From Streptomyces bikiniensis (lineage in GTDB: Bacteria; Actinomycetota; Actinomycetes; Streptomycetales; Streptomycetaceae), in NCBI GenBank assembly GCA_000716465.1, contig JNWL01000018.1, positions 62,001 to 126,000 of the forward strand: a DNA stretch of 64,000 nt, in the 5' to 3' direction. Shown piece by piece: positions 16,597 to 25,082 of the stretch (position 1 is the first letter of the stretch; every line of letters starts with the position of its first letter). The notes under the pieces are model-generated. The model did no database searches, had not been told where the DNA came from, and saw only the letters and a program-made list of their open reading frames with translations. The position numbers were made by a program, and so were the translations under genes.

Positions 16597-17217
16597 ATGC
16601 CGACCACACCAGCCCCCGCGGCTCAGATCTCGCCGGAGATCGCGTCGAACGGCGTCCAGCCGTCCGGAGACCCGGCCCCGATCATGCTCGAACTGGTCGA
16701 CGAGGACGGAAGGACCATCGGCACGGCGGAGAAGCTCGCCGCCCACCAGGCGCCGGGGCAGCTGCACCGCGCCTTCTCCGTCTTCCTCTTCGACGAGTCG
16801 GGCCGGCTGCTCCTCCAGCGGCGGGCCCTCGGCAAGTACCACTCCCCCGGCGTCTGGTCGAACACCTGCTGCGGCCACCCCTACCCGGGCGAGGCGCCGT
16901 TCGCGGCGGCGGCCCGGCGCACCTTCGAGGAGCTGGGCGTCTCGCCCTCGCTGCTCGCGGAGGCCGGCACGGTCCGCTACAACCACCCGGACCCGGCCTC
17001 GGGCCTGGTGGAGCAGGAGTTCAACCACCTCTTCGTCGGCCTGGTGCAGGCCGAGCCGCGCCCGGACCCGGAGGAGATCGAGGACACCGCCTTCGTGACC
17101 CCCGCCGAGCTGGCCGAGCGGCACGCGGCCGCGCCGTTCTCCGCCTGGTTCATGACGGTGCTCGACGCGGCGCGTCCGGCCGTCAGGGAGCTGACGGGTC
17201 CGTCCGGGGGCTGGTGA
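16597..17217 (+). CDS. idi: Isopentenyl-diphosphate delta-isomerase, type I
   Basis: A 206-aa Nudix-fold enzyme interconverting IPP and DMAPP. Key residues: the active-site Cys in WSNTCCGHPYPGE and the Glu in EQEFNHLFVG. It supplies balanced C5 units, which fits the nearby hopanoid and polyprenyl genes although it is not in the same operon. ATG 16597 has GAAGG at sensible spacing; ATG 16591 sits directly against it and is less likely. The 3' end overlaps the convergent ATPase gene by 35 bp. Confidence 0.96.
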   Translation: MPTTPAPAAQISPEIASNGVQPSGDPAPIMLELVDEDGRTIGTAEKLAAHQAPGQLHRAFSVFLFDESGRLLLQRRALGKYHSPGVWSNTCCGHPYPGEAPFAAAARRTFEELGVSPSLLAEAGTVRYNHPDPASGLVEQEFNHLFVGLVQAEPRPDPEEIEDTAFVTPAELAERHAAAPFSAWFMTVLDAARPAVRELTGPSGGW

Positions 17218-17740
17218 CCACCGGCTCGTGCGGCACCGCTCCCGGCCCCGGTGCCATCGGGGCCAGGGGCAGGGCCGCCCAGATGATCTTGCCGCCGCTC
17301 GCGGTGTGCTCGACGTCGCAGGTGCCGCCGGCCTCCTGGGCGACCTCGCGGACCAGGAGCAGTCCCCGGCCGCCGGTCTGCCCCCAGTCGGCCTCCAGGG
17401 CCTTGGGCCGGTAGGGGTGGTTGTCCTCGACGGACACCCGGATCCACTCGGGGCCGATCGCCACCTCGACCGCTATCTCCGGGGACAGCAGCGCCGCGTG
17501 CCGCACGGCGTTGGTGACCAGCTCGGAGACGATCAGCAGCAGGCCGTCCATGATCTCGTCGTGGAGGGGGACGCCCTGGCGGACCAGCAGGTCGCGCACG
17601 GCGTGCCGGGCCTGCGGGACGGAGACGTCGACCGCGGCAGCGGTGAAGCGCCAGACTCCTTCGTAGGACGGGTGCCGGGTGGGGCCGCCTTCGCGCGGCT
17701 CCACCGTCCGGTTCCCACCCTCGTGCTCGATTCTCGCCAC
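17183..17740 (-). CDS. Anti-sigma-type HATPase_c protein
   Basis: A 185-aa GHKL ATPase-domain protein of the RsbW/SpoIIAB-like type, abundant in Streptomyces. The N box is VSELVTNAVRHA and the G1/G2 region is GQTGGRGLLLVREVA. Such proteins bind sigma factors or anti-sigma antagonists. GTG 17740 is the start but has no obvious ribosome binding site. The last 35 bp are antisense to idi, so transcription of either could affect the other. Confidence 0.85.
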   Translation of the reverse strand: MARIEHEGGNRTVEPREGGPTRHPSYEGVWRFTAAAVDVSVPQARHAVRDLLVRQGVPLHDEIMDGLLLIVSELVTNAVRHAALLSPEIAVEVAIGPEWIRVSVEDNHPYRPKALEADWGQTGGRGLLLVREVAQEAGGTCDVEHTASGGKIIWAALPLAPMAPGPGAVPHEPVVTSPRTDPSAP

Positions 17741-17834
17741 GGATCGAGTCTTGGCAATGCGCGGGGGCGGGCCGACCTACTGACCAGAAGTCGACACTTA
17801 TCGGCCGCCTTCTGATCGGGTGAGTATGCCGATG

Positions 17835-17850
17835 TCAGTTGTTCGACTGA
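17835..17850. promoter_or_regulatory. TCAGT/ACTGA inverted repeat
   Basis: TCAGT-6-ACTGA is a perfect inverted repeat between the divergent ATPase and enoyl-CoA hydratase genes, about 65 bp before the hydratase ATG. It is a possible operator. No clear -10/-35 was identified. Confidence 0.3.
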
Positions 17851-17915
17851 TCGCGCACGCTTTCTGAGGGCTCCGGAGAGCCCGACGTCCGAGCCCGCCG
17901 GATAGCATCCGGCCC

Positions 17916-18659
17916 ATGGAGCCGCAGCTGAAGGACAGCGTCACGGACGGGATCGCCACCGTCGTCATCGCCAACCCCGCCAAGCGCAACGCGATGAGCG
18001 CCGGCATGTGGCGCGCCCTGCCGGGCGTCCTGGAGCGGCTCGCCGCCGACCCGGAGGTCCGGGTCCTGGTCCTGACCGGCGAGGGCGACACCTTCTGCGC
18101 CGGGGCGGACATCTCGGCGCTGCGGGAGCCCGGGGACGAGCAGCAGAGCCTGGCGGTACGGGCCGAGGAGGCGCTCGCGGCCTTCCCCAAGCCGACCCTG
18201 GCGGCCGTCCGGGGCTTCTGCGTCGGGGGCGGCAGCCAGCTCGCCGCCGCCTGTGACCTGCGGTTCGCCGAGGAGGGCGCCCGCTTCGGGGTCACCCCGG
18301 CGAAGCTCGGCATCGTCTACCCGTCCTCGTCGACCCGCCGCCTCGCCGCCCTCGTGGGCCCGTCGGCCGCCAAGTACCTGCTGTTCTCCGGTGAGTTGAT
18401 CGACGCGGAGCGGGCGCTGCGGACGGGGCTCGTGGACGAGCTGCACCCGGCGGGCGGACTGGACAAGCGGGTGGCGGAGTTCTGCCGGGTGCTCGTCTCC
18501 CGCTCGCTGCTCACCCAGGCAGCGGCCAAGGAGTTCGCCGACGGGCGCACGGACCGGGAGGCCCACTGGGCGGAGCAGGCGCGCGGCAGCGGCGACACCG
18601 CGGAGGGCGTCGCCGCCTTCCTGGAGCGCCGCCCGCCCCGCTTCACGTACGGGATCTGA
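17916..18659 (+). CDS. Enoyl-CoA hydratase/isomerase family protein
   Basis: A 247-aa crotonase-fold protein that processes an acyl-CoA. The oxyanion-hole segments are CAGADISAL and RGFCVGGGSQLA. The two classic catalytic Glu positions of enoyl-CoA hydratase are not both obvious (GGGSQLA replaces the usual GGGCEL), so an isomerase or other crotonase activity is possible. It stands alone and converges on the DJ-1 gene 12 bp downstream. Confidence 0.88.
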   Translation: MEPQLKDSVTDGIATVVIANPAKRNAMSAGMWRALPGVLERLAADPEVRVLVLTGEGDTFCAGADISALREPGDEQQSLAVRAEEALAAFPKPTLAAVRGFCVGGGSQLAAACDLRFAEEGARFGVTPAKLGIVYPSSSTRRLAALVGPSAAKYLLFSGELIDAERALRTGLVDELHPAGGLDKRVAEFCRVLVSRSLLTQAAAKEFADGRTDREAHWAEQARGSGDTAEGVAAFLERRPPRFTYGI

Positions 18660-18671
18660 GGACCGTACGGG

Positions 18672-19325
18672 CTACTCGGTCCCCGCCGGGGCGGTCTCCG
18701 GCCGCCCGGCCTCCGCGCGCCACTTCGCGACGAGTGCGGCCGGGGCCTTCTCCGGCGAGCCCGCGTCGTACGGCGGCTGGGGGTCGTACTCGGTGAGGAG
18801 CTGGATCGTCTGCGCGGTCTCGTCCCCGGCGATCCGGCCGAGGAGGTGGAGCGCCATGTCGATGCCGGAGGAGACCCCGGCGGAGGTGACGTACTTGCCG
18901 TCGAAGACCACCCGCTCGCCGGTGGGTTCGACGCCGAGGGCCCGCAGTTCGTCGAAGGCGAGCCAGTGGGTGGTGGCCCAGCGCCCGCCGAGGAGGCCGG
19001 CGGCGGCGAGGACCAGCGAGCCGGTGCAGACGGAGGTGGTCCAGGTGCTGGTGGCGTCGGCGGCGCGGAGCCAGGCGAGGGTCTCCGGGTCGTCCATGGC
19101 CGCCCGGGGGTCGGGGCCGCCGGGCACGAGGACGATGTCCGGGGCCGGCACCTCGGCGAGGGCGCGGTCGGCGACGAGGGCGAGGCTGTCCTGGTCGTTG
19201 CGGACCGGGCCCCTCTCCTTGGCCACGAAGACGGTCTCGGCTCCGGGGAGGTGGGCGAGCAGTTCGTACGGCCCGACGGCGTCGAGGGCGGTGAAGCGGT
19301 CGTAGAGCAGGACGGCGATCTGCAC
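18672..19325 (-). CDS. DJ-1/PfpI family protein (isonitrile hydratase-like)
   Basis: A 217-aa glutamine-amidotransferase-like protein. The nucleophile elbow is SVCTGSLVLA with the conserved Cys. It resembles the DJ-1 domain of GlxA regulators and isonitrile hydratase InhA; substrate unknown. GTG 19325 is preceded by AGAGGAA. It follows a GlxA-type regulator gene on the same strand with a 172-bp gap, which probably controls it. Confidence 0.85.
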   Translation of the reverse strand: MQIAVLLYDRFTALDAVGPYELLAHLPGAETVFVAKERGPVRNDQDSLALVADRALAEVPAPDIVLVPGGPDPRAAMDDPETLAWLRAADATSTWTTSVCTGSLVLAAAGLLGGRWATTHWLAFDELRALGVEPTGERVVFDGKYVTSAGVSSGIDMALHLLGRIAGDETAQTIQLLTEYDPQPPYDAGSPEKAPAALVAKWRAEAGRPETAPAGTE

Positions 19326-19497
19326 GGTGGTTCCTCTCGGTGGGCGGAGACAGGTGGGCGGAGACATCGGTGGCGGGCCCGGTCGGTCGCGGGCGCACGG
19401 ACGGACGGAAGGCCCGCGGAGGGATCCCTTCCGGACGGCGCTCGACCGGCCACGAGGACGGCCGGCGGCGGAGGCCGACGACGGCATGGGCGGACGG

Positions 19498-20469
19498 TCA
19501 GGACAGGACCGCGTGGAAGCGGCGGCGGTACTCCGCCGGGGAGGTCTCCAGGGCCTTGAGGAAGGCGCGGCGCATCGCCTCCGGCGTCCCGTAGCCCGAG
19601 GCGCGGGCGACCTCCTCGACGCCGCGCGGGGTGTCCTCCAGGAGGCGGCGGGCGTGTTCGAGCCGGACCCGGTCGACGTAGCGGCCCGGTGGCGTGCCGG
19701 TCTCCGCGTGGAAGGCGCGGGCGAAGTGGCGGGGCGAGAGCCGGGCGCGGGCGGCGAGCGCCGGCACGGAGAGGTCCGCGTCCGGGTGCTCGGTGATCCA
19801 GTGCTGGAGGTCGCGCAGCGGCTCCCGGCGGGCGGTCTGGGCGGAGAGCTGGACGCTGAACTGGGCCTGGTTGCCGGGGCGGCGCAGGAACACGACCAGG
19901 TGACGGGCGACGGCGAGGGCGACGTCCCGGCCGTGGTCCTCCTCGACCAGGGCGAGCGCCAGGTCGATCCCGGCGGTGACCCCGGCCGAGGTGGAGAGGC
20001 GCCCGTCCCGTACGAAGATCGGGTCCGGGTCCACCTCGACCTCGGGGTGGCAGCGGGCGAGGTGGTCGCAGGCGTTCCAGTGGGTGGTCGCCCGGTGCCC
20101 GTCGAGGAGCCCGGCCCCGGCCAGGAGCAGCGCCCCGGTGCAGACGGAGACCAGGCGCTCGGCGCGCGGTCCGTGTGTCCGCAGCCAGTCGATCAGCGCC
20201 GGGTCGGGCGTCCGGGTGCCCTCGCCCCCGGGGACGACCAGGGTGTGCGGGGCGCCGCCGGCGACGGCGTCCGCGAGCGTGGAGTCGGGCAGCAGGCGCA
20301 GCCCGCTCTGCGTACGGACCGGTCCGCCGTCCGGGGAGGCGGTGCGGACCGGGTAGGCGGACGGGTCCCCGGCGGCCAGGCCGGCACCGGCGAACACCTC
20401 GACGGGGCCGGTGACGTCGAGGCTCTGGACGCCGTCGAAGAGGACGACGAGGAGGGGGCGTGAGGGCAT
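19498..20469 (-). CDS. GlxA-type transcriptional regulator (DJ-1 domain + AraC HTH)
   Basis: A 323-aa regulator with an N-terminal DJ-1/PfpI sensor domain (LVSVCTGALLLAG elbow) and a C-terminal AraC/XylS DNA-binding domain (LSVPALAARARLSPRHFAR and VEEVARASGYGTPEAMRRAF). It likely senses a small molecule and controls the DJ-1 gene downstream. ATG 20469 is used. Upstream lies a 0.5-kb degenerate tandem repeat, so the distance to its promoter is unclear. Confidence 0.9.
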   Translation of the reverse strand: MPSRPLLVVLFDGVQSLDVTGPVEVFAGAGLAAGDPSAYPVRTASPDGGPVRTQSGLRLLPDSTLADAVAGGAPHTLVVPGGEGTRTPDPALIDWLRTHGPRAERLVSVCTGALLLAGAGLLDGHRATTHWNACDHLARCHPEVEVDPDPIFVRDGRLSTSAGVTAGIDLALALVEEDHGRDVALAVARHLVVFLRRPGNQAQFSVQLSAQTARREPLRDLQHWITEHPDADLSVPALAARARLSPRHFARAFHAETGTPPGRYVDRVRLEHARRLLEDTPRGVEEVARASGYGTPEAMRRAFLKALETSPAEYRRRFHAVLS

Positions 20470-20530
20470 GCCCCCATCCTTGGCCGGGACGGCCCGCGTC
20501 CACAATGCCGAGGACCCCACCTTTCCTGCC

Positions 20531-21033
20531 ATCGCCTCTCGTCGGCGGAAGGTGGTGGACCTTCTCCCGCCGGCGGAAGGGCGCGCCTGCTCCCGCCGAT
20601 GGCGGGGATGCGGCTGCTCCCCCGGCGGTGGGGCGCGCCGGCACCTGCCCCGCCGCCCGAGGCGACGCGCCGGTTCCCGCCGGTGGAGGAGATGTGCCCG
20701 CCCCTCGTGGCGGTGGAGAGCGTCTGCGCCTGCCGGCGGGAGGGAGCGCCTGCTCCGCCGTCCGAGAGAACACCCTTGCTCCTGCCCGCGGAGGGGATGC
20801 GTCCGCTCCCGCCGAGGACGGGAATGCTCCTGCGCCCGGCGGCGGTGGGACGCGCCTGCCCCCACCGGCCGGGGGAACGCACCTGCGCCTGCCGCCGGAG
20901 GGGACGCGTCGGCTTCCCTCAGTCGAGGGGACGTGCCCGCTCCCGCCGACGAGAAGGAGCGTCCGCCCCGACGCCGGAGGCCACGCATACCCCCCCGCCG
21001 GTCGAGGCGACGCGCCCGCCCCCGCCGGAGGCC
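20531..21033. repeat. Degenerate 27-bp tandem array (about 19 units)
   Basis: About 19 imperfect head-to-tail copies with a period near 27 bp fill the region between the GlxA-type gene and the SCO6745 family gene. Typical units begin GCGCCTGCTCCCGCCG and end GGAGGGGAC. Exact 27-bp units include 20583-20609, 20772-20798, 20799-20825, 20852-20878, 20879-20905, 20906-20932 and 20985-21011; others are 22-28 bp. Because 25-, 26- and 28-bp units break the frame, it is probably non-coding even though frames stay open. Confidence 0.75.
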
Positions 21034-21051
21034 GCGTGCCTGTTCCCGTCG

Positions 21052-21067
21052 TACCGACCAGTCGGTA
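21052..21067. promoter_or_regulatory. Operator-like palindrome before SCO6745 family gene
   Basis: TACCGACCAGTCGGTA has perfect 6-bp arms and a 4-bp spacer and lies 11 bp upstream of the ATG at 21079. The form (ACCGACC-type, short spacer) is typical of TetR-family operators. No TetR gene is adjacent, so the regulator would act in trans. Confidence 0.55.
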
Positions 21068-21078
21068 ACGTTCGGGGC

Positions 21079-21945
21079 ATGACGAACACCCTGCCGCCGC
21101 GTGCCGGGCGCCGCTGCCACAACGCCCTGAACCCGCTGCACTCCTCGCTGTACTTCTCGCCGGACCTGGACCGCGAGCTCTCCGCCCTCGGCTTCGAGGA
21201 CCAGAGCGCGATGCGGCTCGCCGCCCGGAGCGCCCCGCTCGGCGCGGTGGGCGCGGGCACGGTCGCCGCGACCTTCTACAACTACAACCACGAGCTGCTC
21301 GCCCGCCACCTGCCCGCCGTGTGGGAGACCGCCTCCCCCGCCGAGGTCCTGGCCGCACGGCTGCGCGCCGTGGACGCGACCCTGCGCCGGCTGCTCGGCG
21401 AGGACGCCGTCGCCTCCCCAGAGATGGCCGAGGCGGCGGAGCTGGCGCTGCGGGCCGCCGAGGCCTGTACGCGGCACGCCCGGCCCCTGTACTCGGCCAA
21501 TGCCGACCTGCCGGTCCCCGAGGAGCCCCACCTCGCCTACTGGCACGCCACCACCCTGCTGCGCGAGCACCGGGGCGACGGGCACCTCGCGGCCCTGCTC
21601 TCCGCCGGGCTCGACCCGATCGAGGCCCTGGCCTCCCACACCGCCACCGGCAAGGGCATGGCCCCGCGCTGGGTCCTCGGCTCCCGGGGCTGGCGGCGGG
21701 TCGACTGGGAGGGGGCGGTGCAGCGGCTGCGCGACCGGGGCCTGATCGACGCCGAGGGCGAGCTGACCGAGGCCGGGACGACCCTGCGCGCCGACCTCGA
21801 GGAGCACACCGACCGGCTGGACTCCGCCCCGTACGAGCACCTCGGCGCGGCCGGCGTCGAGCGCCTGACCGAGCTGGGGCGCGGCTTCCTCTTCGCGGCG
21901 GCCGCCGCGGGCGCCTTCCCGGAGGACCTCGTCGGCAAGGGCTGA
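21079..21945 (+). CDS. SCO6745 family protein
   Basis: A 288-aa protein matching, from memory, the family named after S. coelicolor SCO6745, a conserved actinobacterial protein without known function. It is mostly helical. A GKGMAPRWVLGSRGW segment precedes a winged-helix-like C-terminal part (VQRLRDRGLIDAEGELTEAGTTLRADL, split here at about residues 214-240), which suggests ligand or DNA binding. ATG 21079 follows a TetR-type palindrome, so its expression is probably repressed. Confidence 0.7.
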   Translation: MTNTLPPRAGRRCHNALNPLHSSLYFSPDLDRELSALGFEDQSAMRLAARSAPLGAVGAGTVAATFYNYNHELLARHLPAVWETASPAEVLAARLRAVDATLRRLLGEDAVASPEMAEAAELALRAAEACTRHARPLYSANADLPVPEEPHLAYWHATTLLREHRGDGHLAALLSAGLDPIEALASHTATGKGMAPRWVLGSRGWRRVDWEGAVQRLRDRGLIDAEGELTEAGTTLRADLEEHTDRLDSAPYEHLGAAGVERLTELGRGFLFAAAAAGAFPEDLVGKG

Positions 21946-21959
21946 AGGACGCGCGGGAT

Positions 21960-21990
21960 GGGTCGGTTGCCGCGTACGGGTGACCGACCC
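21960..21990. terminator. GGGTCGGT/ACCGACCC inverted repeat
   Basis: Eight-bp perfect arms with a 15-bp spacer lie between the SCO6745 family stop (21945) and tex. It could end the first transcript or act as an operator for tex. The long loop makes a strong terminator less likely. Confidence 0.35.
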
Positions 21991-22040
21991 GGCACAATGC
22001 AGTCGCAAGCTTGAGGCACGAGAAGGCGAGTCGGGACACC

Positions 22041-24470
22041 GTGACGACGTCCATCGAAGCAAGGATCGCCGAGGAGCTCGGCGTACGCGAGCGACAGGTG
22101 AGGGCAGCCGTCGAGCTCCTCGACGGCGGTTCGACCGTGCCGTTCATCGCGCGCTACCGCAAGGAAGCGACCGAGATGCTCGACGACGCGCAGCTGCGCA
22201 CCCTGGAGGAACGGCTGCGCTACCTGCGCGAACTGGAGGACCGCCGGTCGGCCGTCCTCGACTCGGTCCGCGAGCAGGGCAAGCTGACGGAGGAGCTGGA
22301 GGCCCGCATCCTGGGCGCCGACACCAAGGCGCGCCTGGAGGACGTCTACCTGCCCTTCAAGCCGAAGCGCCGGACCAGGGCGCAGATCGCCCGCGAGGCC
22401 GGTCTGGAGCCGCTGGCGGAGGGGCTGCTCGCGGACCCGTCCGTGGAGCCGTCGGCCGCCGCGGCGGCCTTCGTGGACGCGGACAGGGGCGTCGCGGACG
22501 CGGCGGCGGCCCTGGAGGGCGCGCGGGCGATCCTCGCGGAGAAGTTCTCCGAGGACGCCGACCTCATCGGCGAGCTGCGCGAGCGCATGTGGGGCCGGGG
22601 GCGCCTCGTGGCGAAGGTCCGCGAGGGCAAGGAGGAGGCGGGGTCGAAGTTCGCCGACTACTTCGACTTCGCGGAGCCGTTCACCGCGCTGCCCTCGCAC
22701 CGGGTGCTCGCCATGCTGCGCGGCGAGAAGGAGGACGTGCTCGCCCTGGACCTCGAACCGGAGGAGCCCGCCGAGGGGCCTTCCTCGTACGAGGGGATCG
22801 TCGCGCACCGCTTCGGCGTCGCCGACCGGGGGCGCCCCGGGGACAAGTGGCTCCAGGACACGGTCCGCTGGGCCTGGCGGACCCGGATCCTGGTGCACCT
22901 GGGGATCGACCTGCGGCTGCGGCTGCGGACGGCCGCCGAGGACGAGGCCGTACGGGTCTTCGCGGCGAACCTGCGGGACCTGCTGCTCGCCGCGCCGGCC
23001 GGCACCCGGGCGACCCTGGGCCTCGACCCCGGTTTCCGTACGGGCGTGAAGGTCGCCGTCGTGGACGCGACCGGCAAGGTCGTCGCCACCGACACGATCC
23101 ACCCCCACGTCCCGGCGAACAAGTGGGACCAGTCCCTGGCGACCCTGGCGCGGCTCGCGAAGGAGTACGCGGTCGAGCTGGTCGCGATCGGCAACGGCAC
23201 GGCCTCCCGCGAGACCGACAAGCTGGCGACCGAACTCATCGCCAGGCACCCCGAGTTGAACCTGACCAAGGTGATGGTCTCGGAGGCCGGCGCCTCGGTC
23301 TACTCGGCCTCCGCGTTCGCCTCGCAGGAACTCCCGGATCTGGACGTGTCGTTGCGCGGCGCCGTCTCCATCGCCCGGCGGCTCCAGGACCCGCTGGCGG
23401 AGCTGGTGAAGATCGACCCGAAGTCGATCGGCGTCGGCCAGTACCAGCACGACCTGGCCGAGGTGAAGCTCTCGCGCTCGCTCGACGCGGTGGTCGAGGA
23501 CTGTGTGAACGGCGTCGGCGTGGACGTCAACACCGCCTCCGCACCGCTCCTCTCGCGCGTCTCGGGCATCAGCTCCGGCCTCGCGGAGAACATCGTCGCG
23601 CACCGGGACGCCAACGGCCCCTTCCGCTCCCGCCGGGCGCTCAAGGACGTGGCCCGGCTCGGCCCGAAGGCGTACGAGCAGTGCGCGGGCTTCCTGCGCA
23701 TCCGGGGCGGCGACGACCCGCTCGACGCGTCGGCGGTGCACCCGGAGGCGTACCCTGTGGTGCGCCGGATGGCAAAGACGACGGGCGGCGAGGTCGCTTC
23801 CCTGATCGGTGACACGGGCACGCTGCGCTCGCTGCGGGCGGACGACTTCGTCGACGAGACCTTCGGTCTGCCGACGGTGACGGACATCCTGCGCGAGCTG
23901 GAGAAGCCGGGCCGCGACCCGCGTCCGGCGTTCCGGACGGCCACCTTCAAGGAGGGCGTCGAGAAGATCGGCGACCTGGCGTCCGGGATGGTCCTGGAGG
24001 GGGTCGTCACCAACGTGGCGGCGTTCGGGGCGTTCGTGGACGTCGGTGTGCACCAGGACGGTCTGGTGCACGTGTCCGCGATGTCGAGGACCTTCGTGAA
24101 GGACCCGCGCGACGTGGTGAAGCCCGGCGACGTGGTCAAGGTGAAGGTCCTGGACGTGGACGTCCCGCGCAAGCGGATCTCGCTGACGCTGCGGCTCGAC
24201 GACGAGCCGGGCGCGGACGCGACGGGCGGCGCGGGCGGCCGGGGCCGGGGCCGGGGCGAGCGCGGTGACCGGGGCGAGCGCTCCGGCCGGCCGCCGCAGC
24301 AGCGGCAGGGCGGCGGTGGCGGCGGTCGCCGGGCCGAGCGCGGCGACCAGGGCGGCCGGGGCGGTGGCGGCCGGGACCGCGGCGCGGCCCCCGCTCCCGC
24401 CAACAGCGCGATGGCCGACGCCCTCCGCAAGGCGGGCCTGCTGGGAGAGGGCGGCGGCAAGCGCCGGTAG
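22041..24470 (+). CDS. tex: Tex-family RNA-binding transcription accessory protein
   Basis: An 809-aa Tex protein. Order: N-terminal helical region with FIARYRKEAT, a YqgF/RNase H-like domain (TLGLDPGFRTGVKVAV), helix-hairpin-helix motifs (VSGISSGLAENIVAHRD and ALKDVARLGPKAYEQ), and a C-terminal S1 domain (VLEGVVTNVAAFGAFVDVGV). An unusual Gly/Arg-rich tail (about residues 725-790) follows S1 and may strengthen RNA binding. GTG 22041 is the usual family start; in-frame TTG 22011 is an unlikely alternative. Confidence 0.95.
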   Translation: MTTSIEARIAEELGVRERQVRAAVELLDGGSTVPFIARYRKEATEMLDDAQLRTLEERLRYLRELEDRRSAVLDSVREQGKLTEELEARILGADTKARLEDVYLPFKPKRRTRAQIAREAGLEPLAEGLLADPSVEPSAAAAAFVDADRGVADAAAALEGARAILAEKFSEDADLIGELRERMWGRGRLVAKVREGKEEAGSKFADYFDFAEPFTALPSHRVLAMLRGEKEDVLALDLEPEEPAEGPSSYEGIVAHRFGVADRGRPGDKWLQDTVRWAWRTRILVHLGIDLRLRLRTAAEDEAVRVFAANLRDLLLAAPAGTRATLGLDPGFRTGVKVAVVDATGKVVATDTIHPHVPANKWDQSLATLARLAKEYAVELVAIGNGTASRETDKLATELIARHPELNLTKVMVSEAGASVYSASAFASQELPDLDVSLRGAVSIARRLQDPLAELVKIDPKSIGVGQYQHDLAEVKLSRSLDAVVEDCVNGVGVDVNTASAPLLSRVSGISSGLAENIVAHRDANGPFRSRRALKDVARLGPKAYEQCAGFLRIRGGDDPLDASAVHPEAYPVVRRMAKTTGGEVASLIGDTGTLRSLRADDFVDETFGLPTVTDILRELEKPGRDPRPAFRTATFKEGVEKIGDLASGMVLEGVVTNVAAFGAFVDVGVHQDGLVHVSAMSRTFVKDPRDVVKPGDVVKVKVLDVDVPRKRISLTLRLDDEPGADATGGAGGRGRGRGERGDRGERSGRPPQQRQGGGGGGRRAERGDQGGRGGGGRDRGAAPAPANSAMADALRKAGLLGEGGGKRR

Positions 24471-24476
24471 GGCCGG

Positions 24477-24510
24477 CGTACGGGGAGGGGCCTCGGTCCC
24501 TTCCCGTACG
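24477..24510. terminator. Hairpin after tex
   Basis: CGTACGGG...CCCGTACG arms extended by GAGGG/CCCTT around a 7-nt loop give a strong stem 7 bp after the tex stop. It lies between convergent genes and can serve both. There is no U-tract, as is common in Streptomyces. Confidence 0.7.
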
Positions 24511-24511
24511 G

Positions 24512-24559
24512 ACGGCGTTACGGCGTTACGGCTCTACGGCCCTACGACTCTACGGCAGG
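24512..24559. repeat. Six 8-bp tandem repeats
   Basis: ACGGCGTT, ACGGCGTT, ACGGCTCT, ACGGCCCT, ACGACTCT and ACGGCAGG follow one another without gaps. The array starts right after the tex terminator and runs over the stop codon of the convergent gene (24550-24552). Confidence 0.7.
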
Positions 24560-24954
24560 AAGCGCAGCGCCCAGTCGGCACGGTGGGCGACGGCGAGGTC
24601 GTCGTCCTCCGTCAGGGGCCGCAGCAGGCCCTCGGCCTTCTTCGGGTCCGCCTGGACCAGGTCCACGATCTCGGCGGCCAGGCCGTCCTGGTCGTCGCCG
24701 AGGTCGACGGCGGAGGCCCGCACCAGGACCGGCAGGCTGCCGGTGCCGCCGATGCCCGCGACGACGCCGCCGAGCAGCTCGCGGGCGTACCCGTTGCGCT
24801 CCTCGACCGCCCGGCCGAGCTCGGTCTCCAGGCGCGGCAGCAGCTCCGGACCGCCCGTCGCCGCGATCTCGTCCGCGAGGTCGATGGTCGCGTCGACGTC
24901 CGCGTCGAGGTCGTCCAGCATCGCGAGGAGCCGGGTGATGCCGTCGTCGGTCAT
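24550..24954 (-). CDS. Hypothetical 134-aa helical protein
   Basis: Not assigned to a named family. An acidic protein of repeated amphipathic helices (ITRLLAMLDDLDADVDATID at the start; ELLPRLETELGRAVEERNGY; SLPVLVRASAVDLGDDQDG), similar to a short HEAT-like repeat solenoid. AGGAGG lies 6 nt before ATG 24954, so expression is well supported. No signal peptide or membrane segment. Possibly a protein-interaction adaptor. Confidence 0.8.
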   Translation of the reverse strand: MTDDGITRLLAMLDDLDADVDATIDLADEIAATGGPELLPRLETELGRAVEERNGYARELLGGVVAGIGGTGSLPVLVRASAVDLGDDQDGLAAEIVDLVQADPKKAEGLLRPLTEDDDLAVAHRADWALRFLP

Positions 24955-25082
24955 GTGGTGCCTCCTGGAGAGTGCCCTCCGGGGCGACGGGACCGGTCGC
25001 GTCCCGCGGAGAGCCGTTGTGCGTACAAGTTCACGGCCCGGGTCGCGTCCGTGCAAGACGGGCGGCCCGGGCCGGGGGTGTC

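Noticed and set aside
20531..21033. CRISPR array
   Set aside because: Repeats are contiguous and degenerate, with no unique spacers and no cas genes nearby.
20460..21068. A 200-codon open frame with GDAPAPAGG-like repeats across the 27-bp array
   Set aside because: All frames on both strands stay open in this GC-rich repeat, units of 25, 26 and 28 bp break the frame, and there is no good ribosome binding site or sensible N-terminus.
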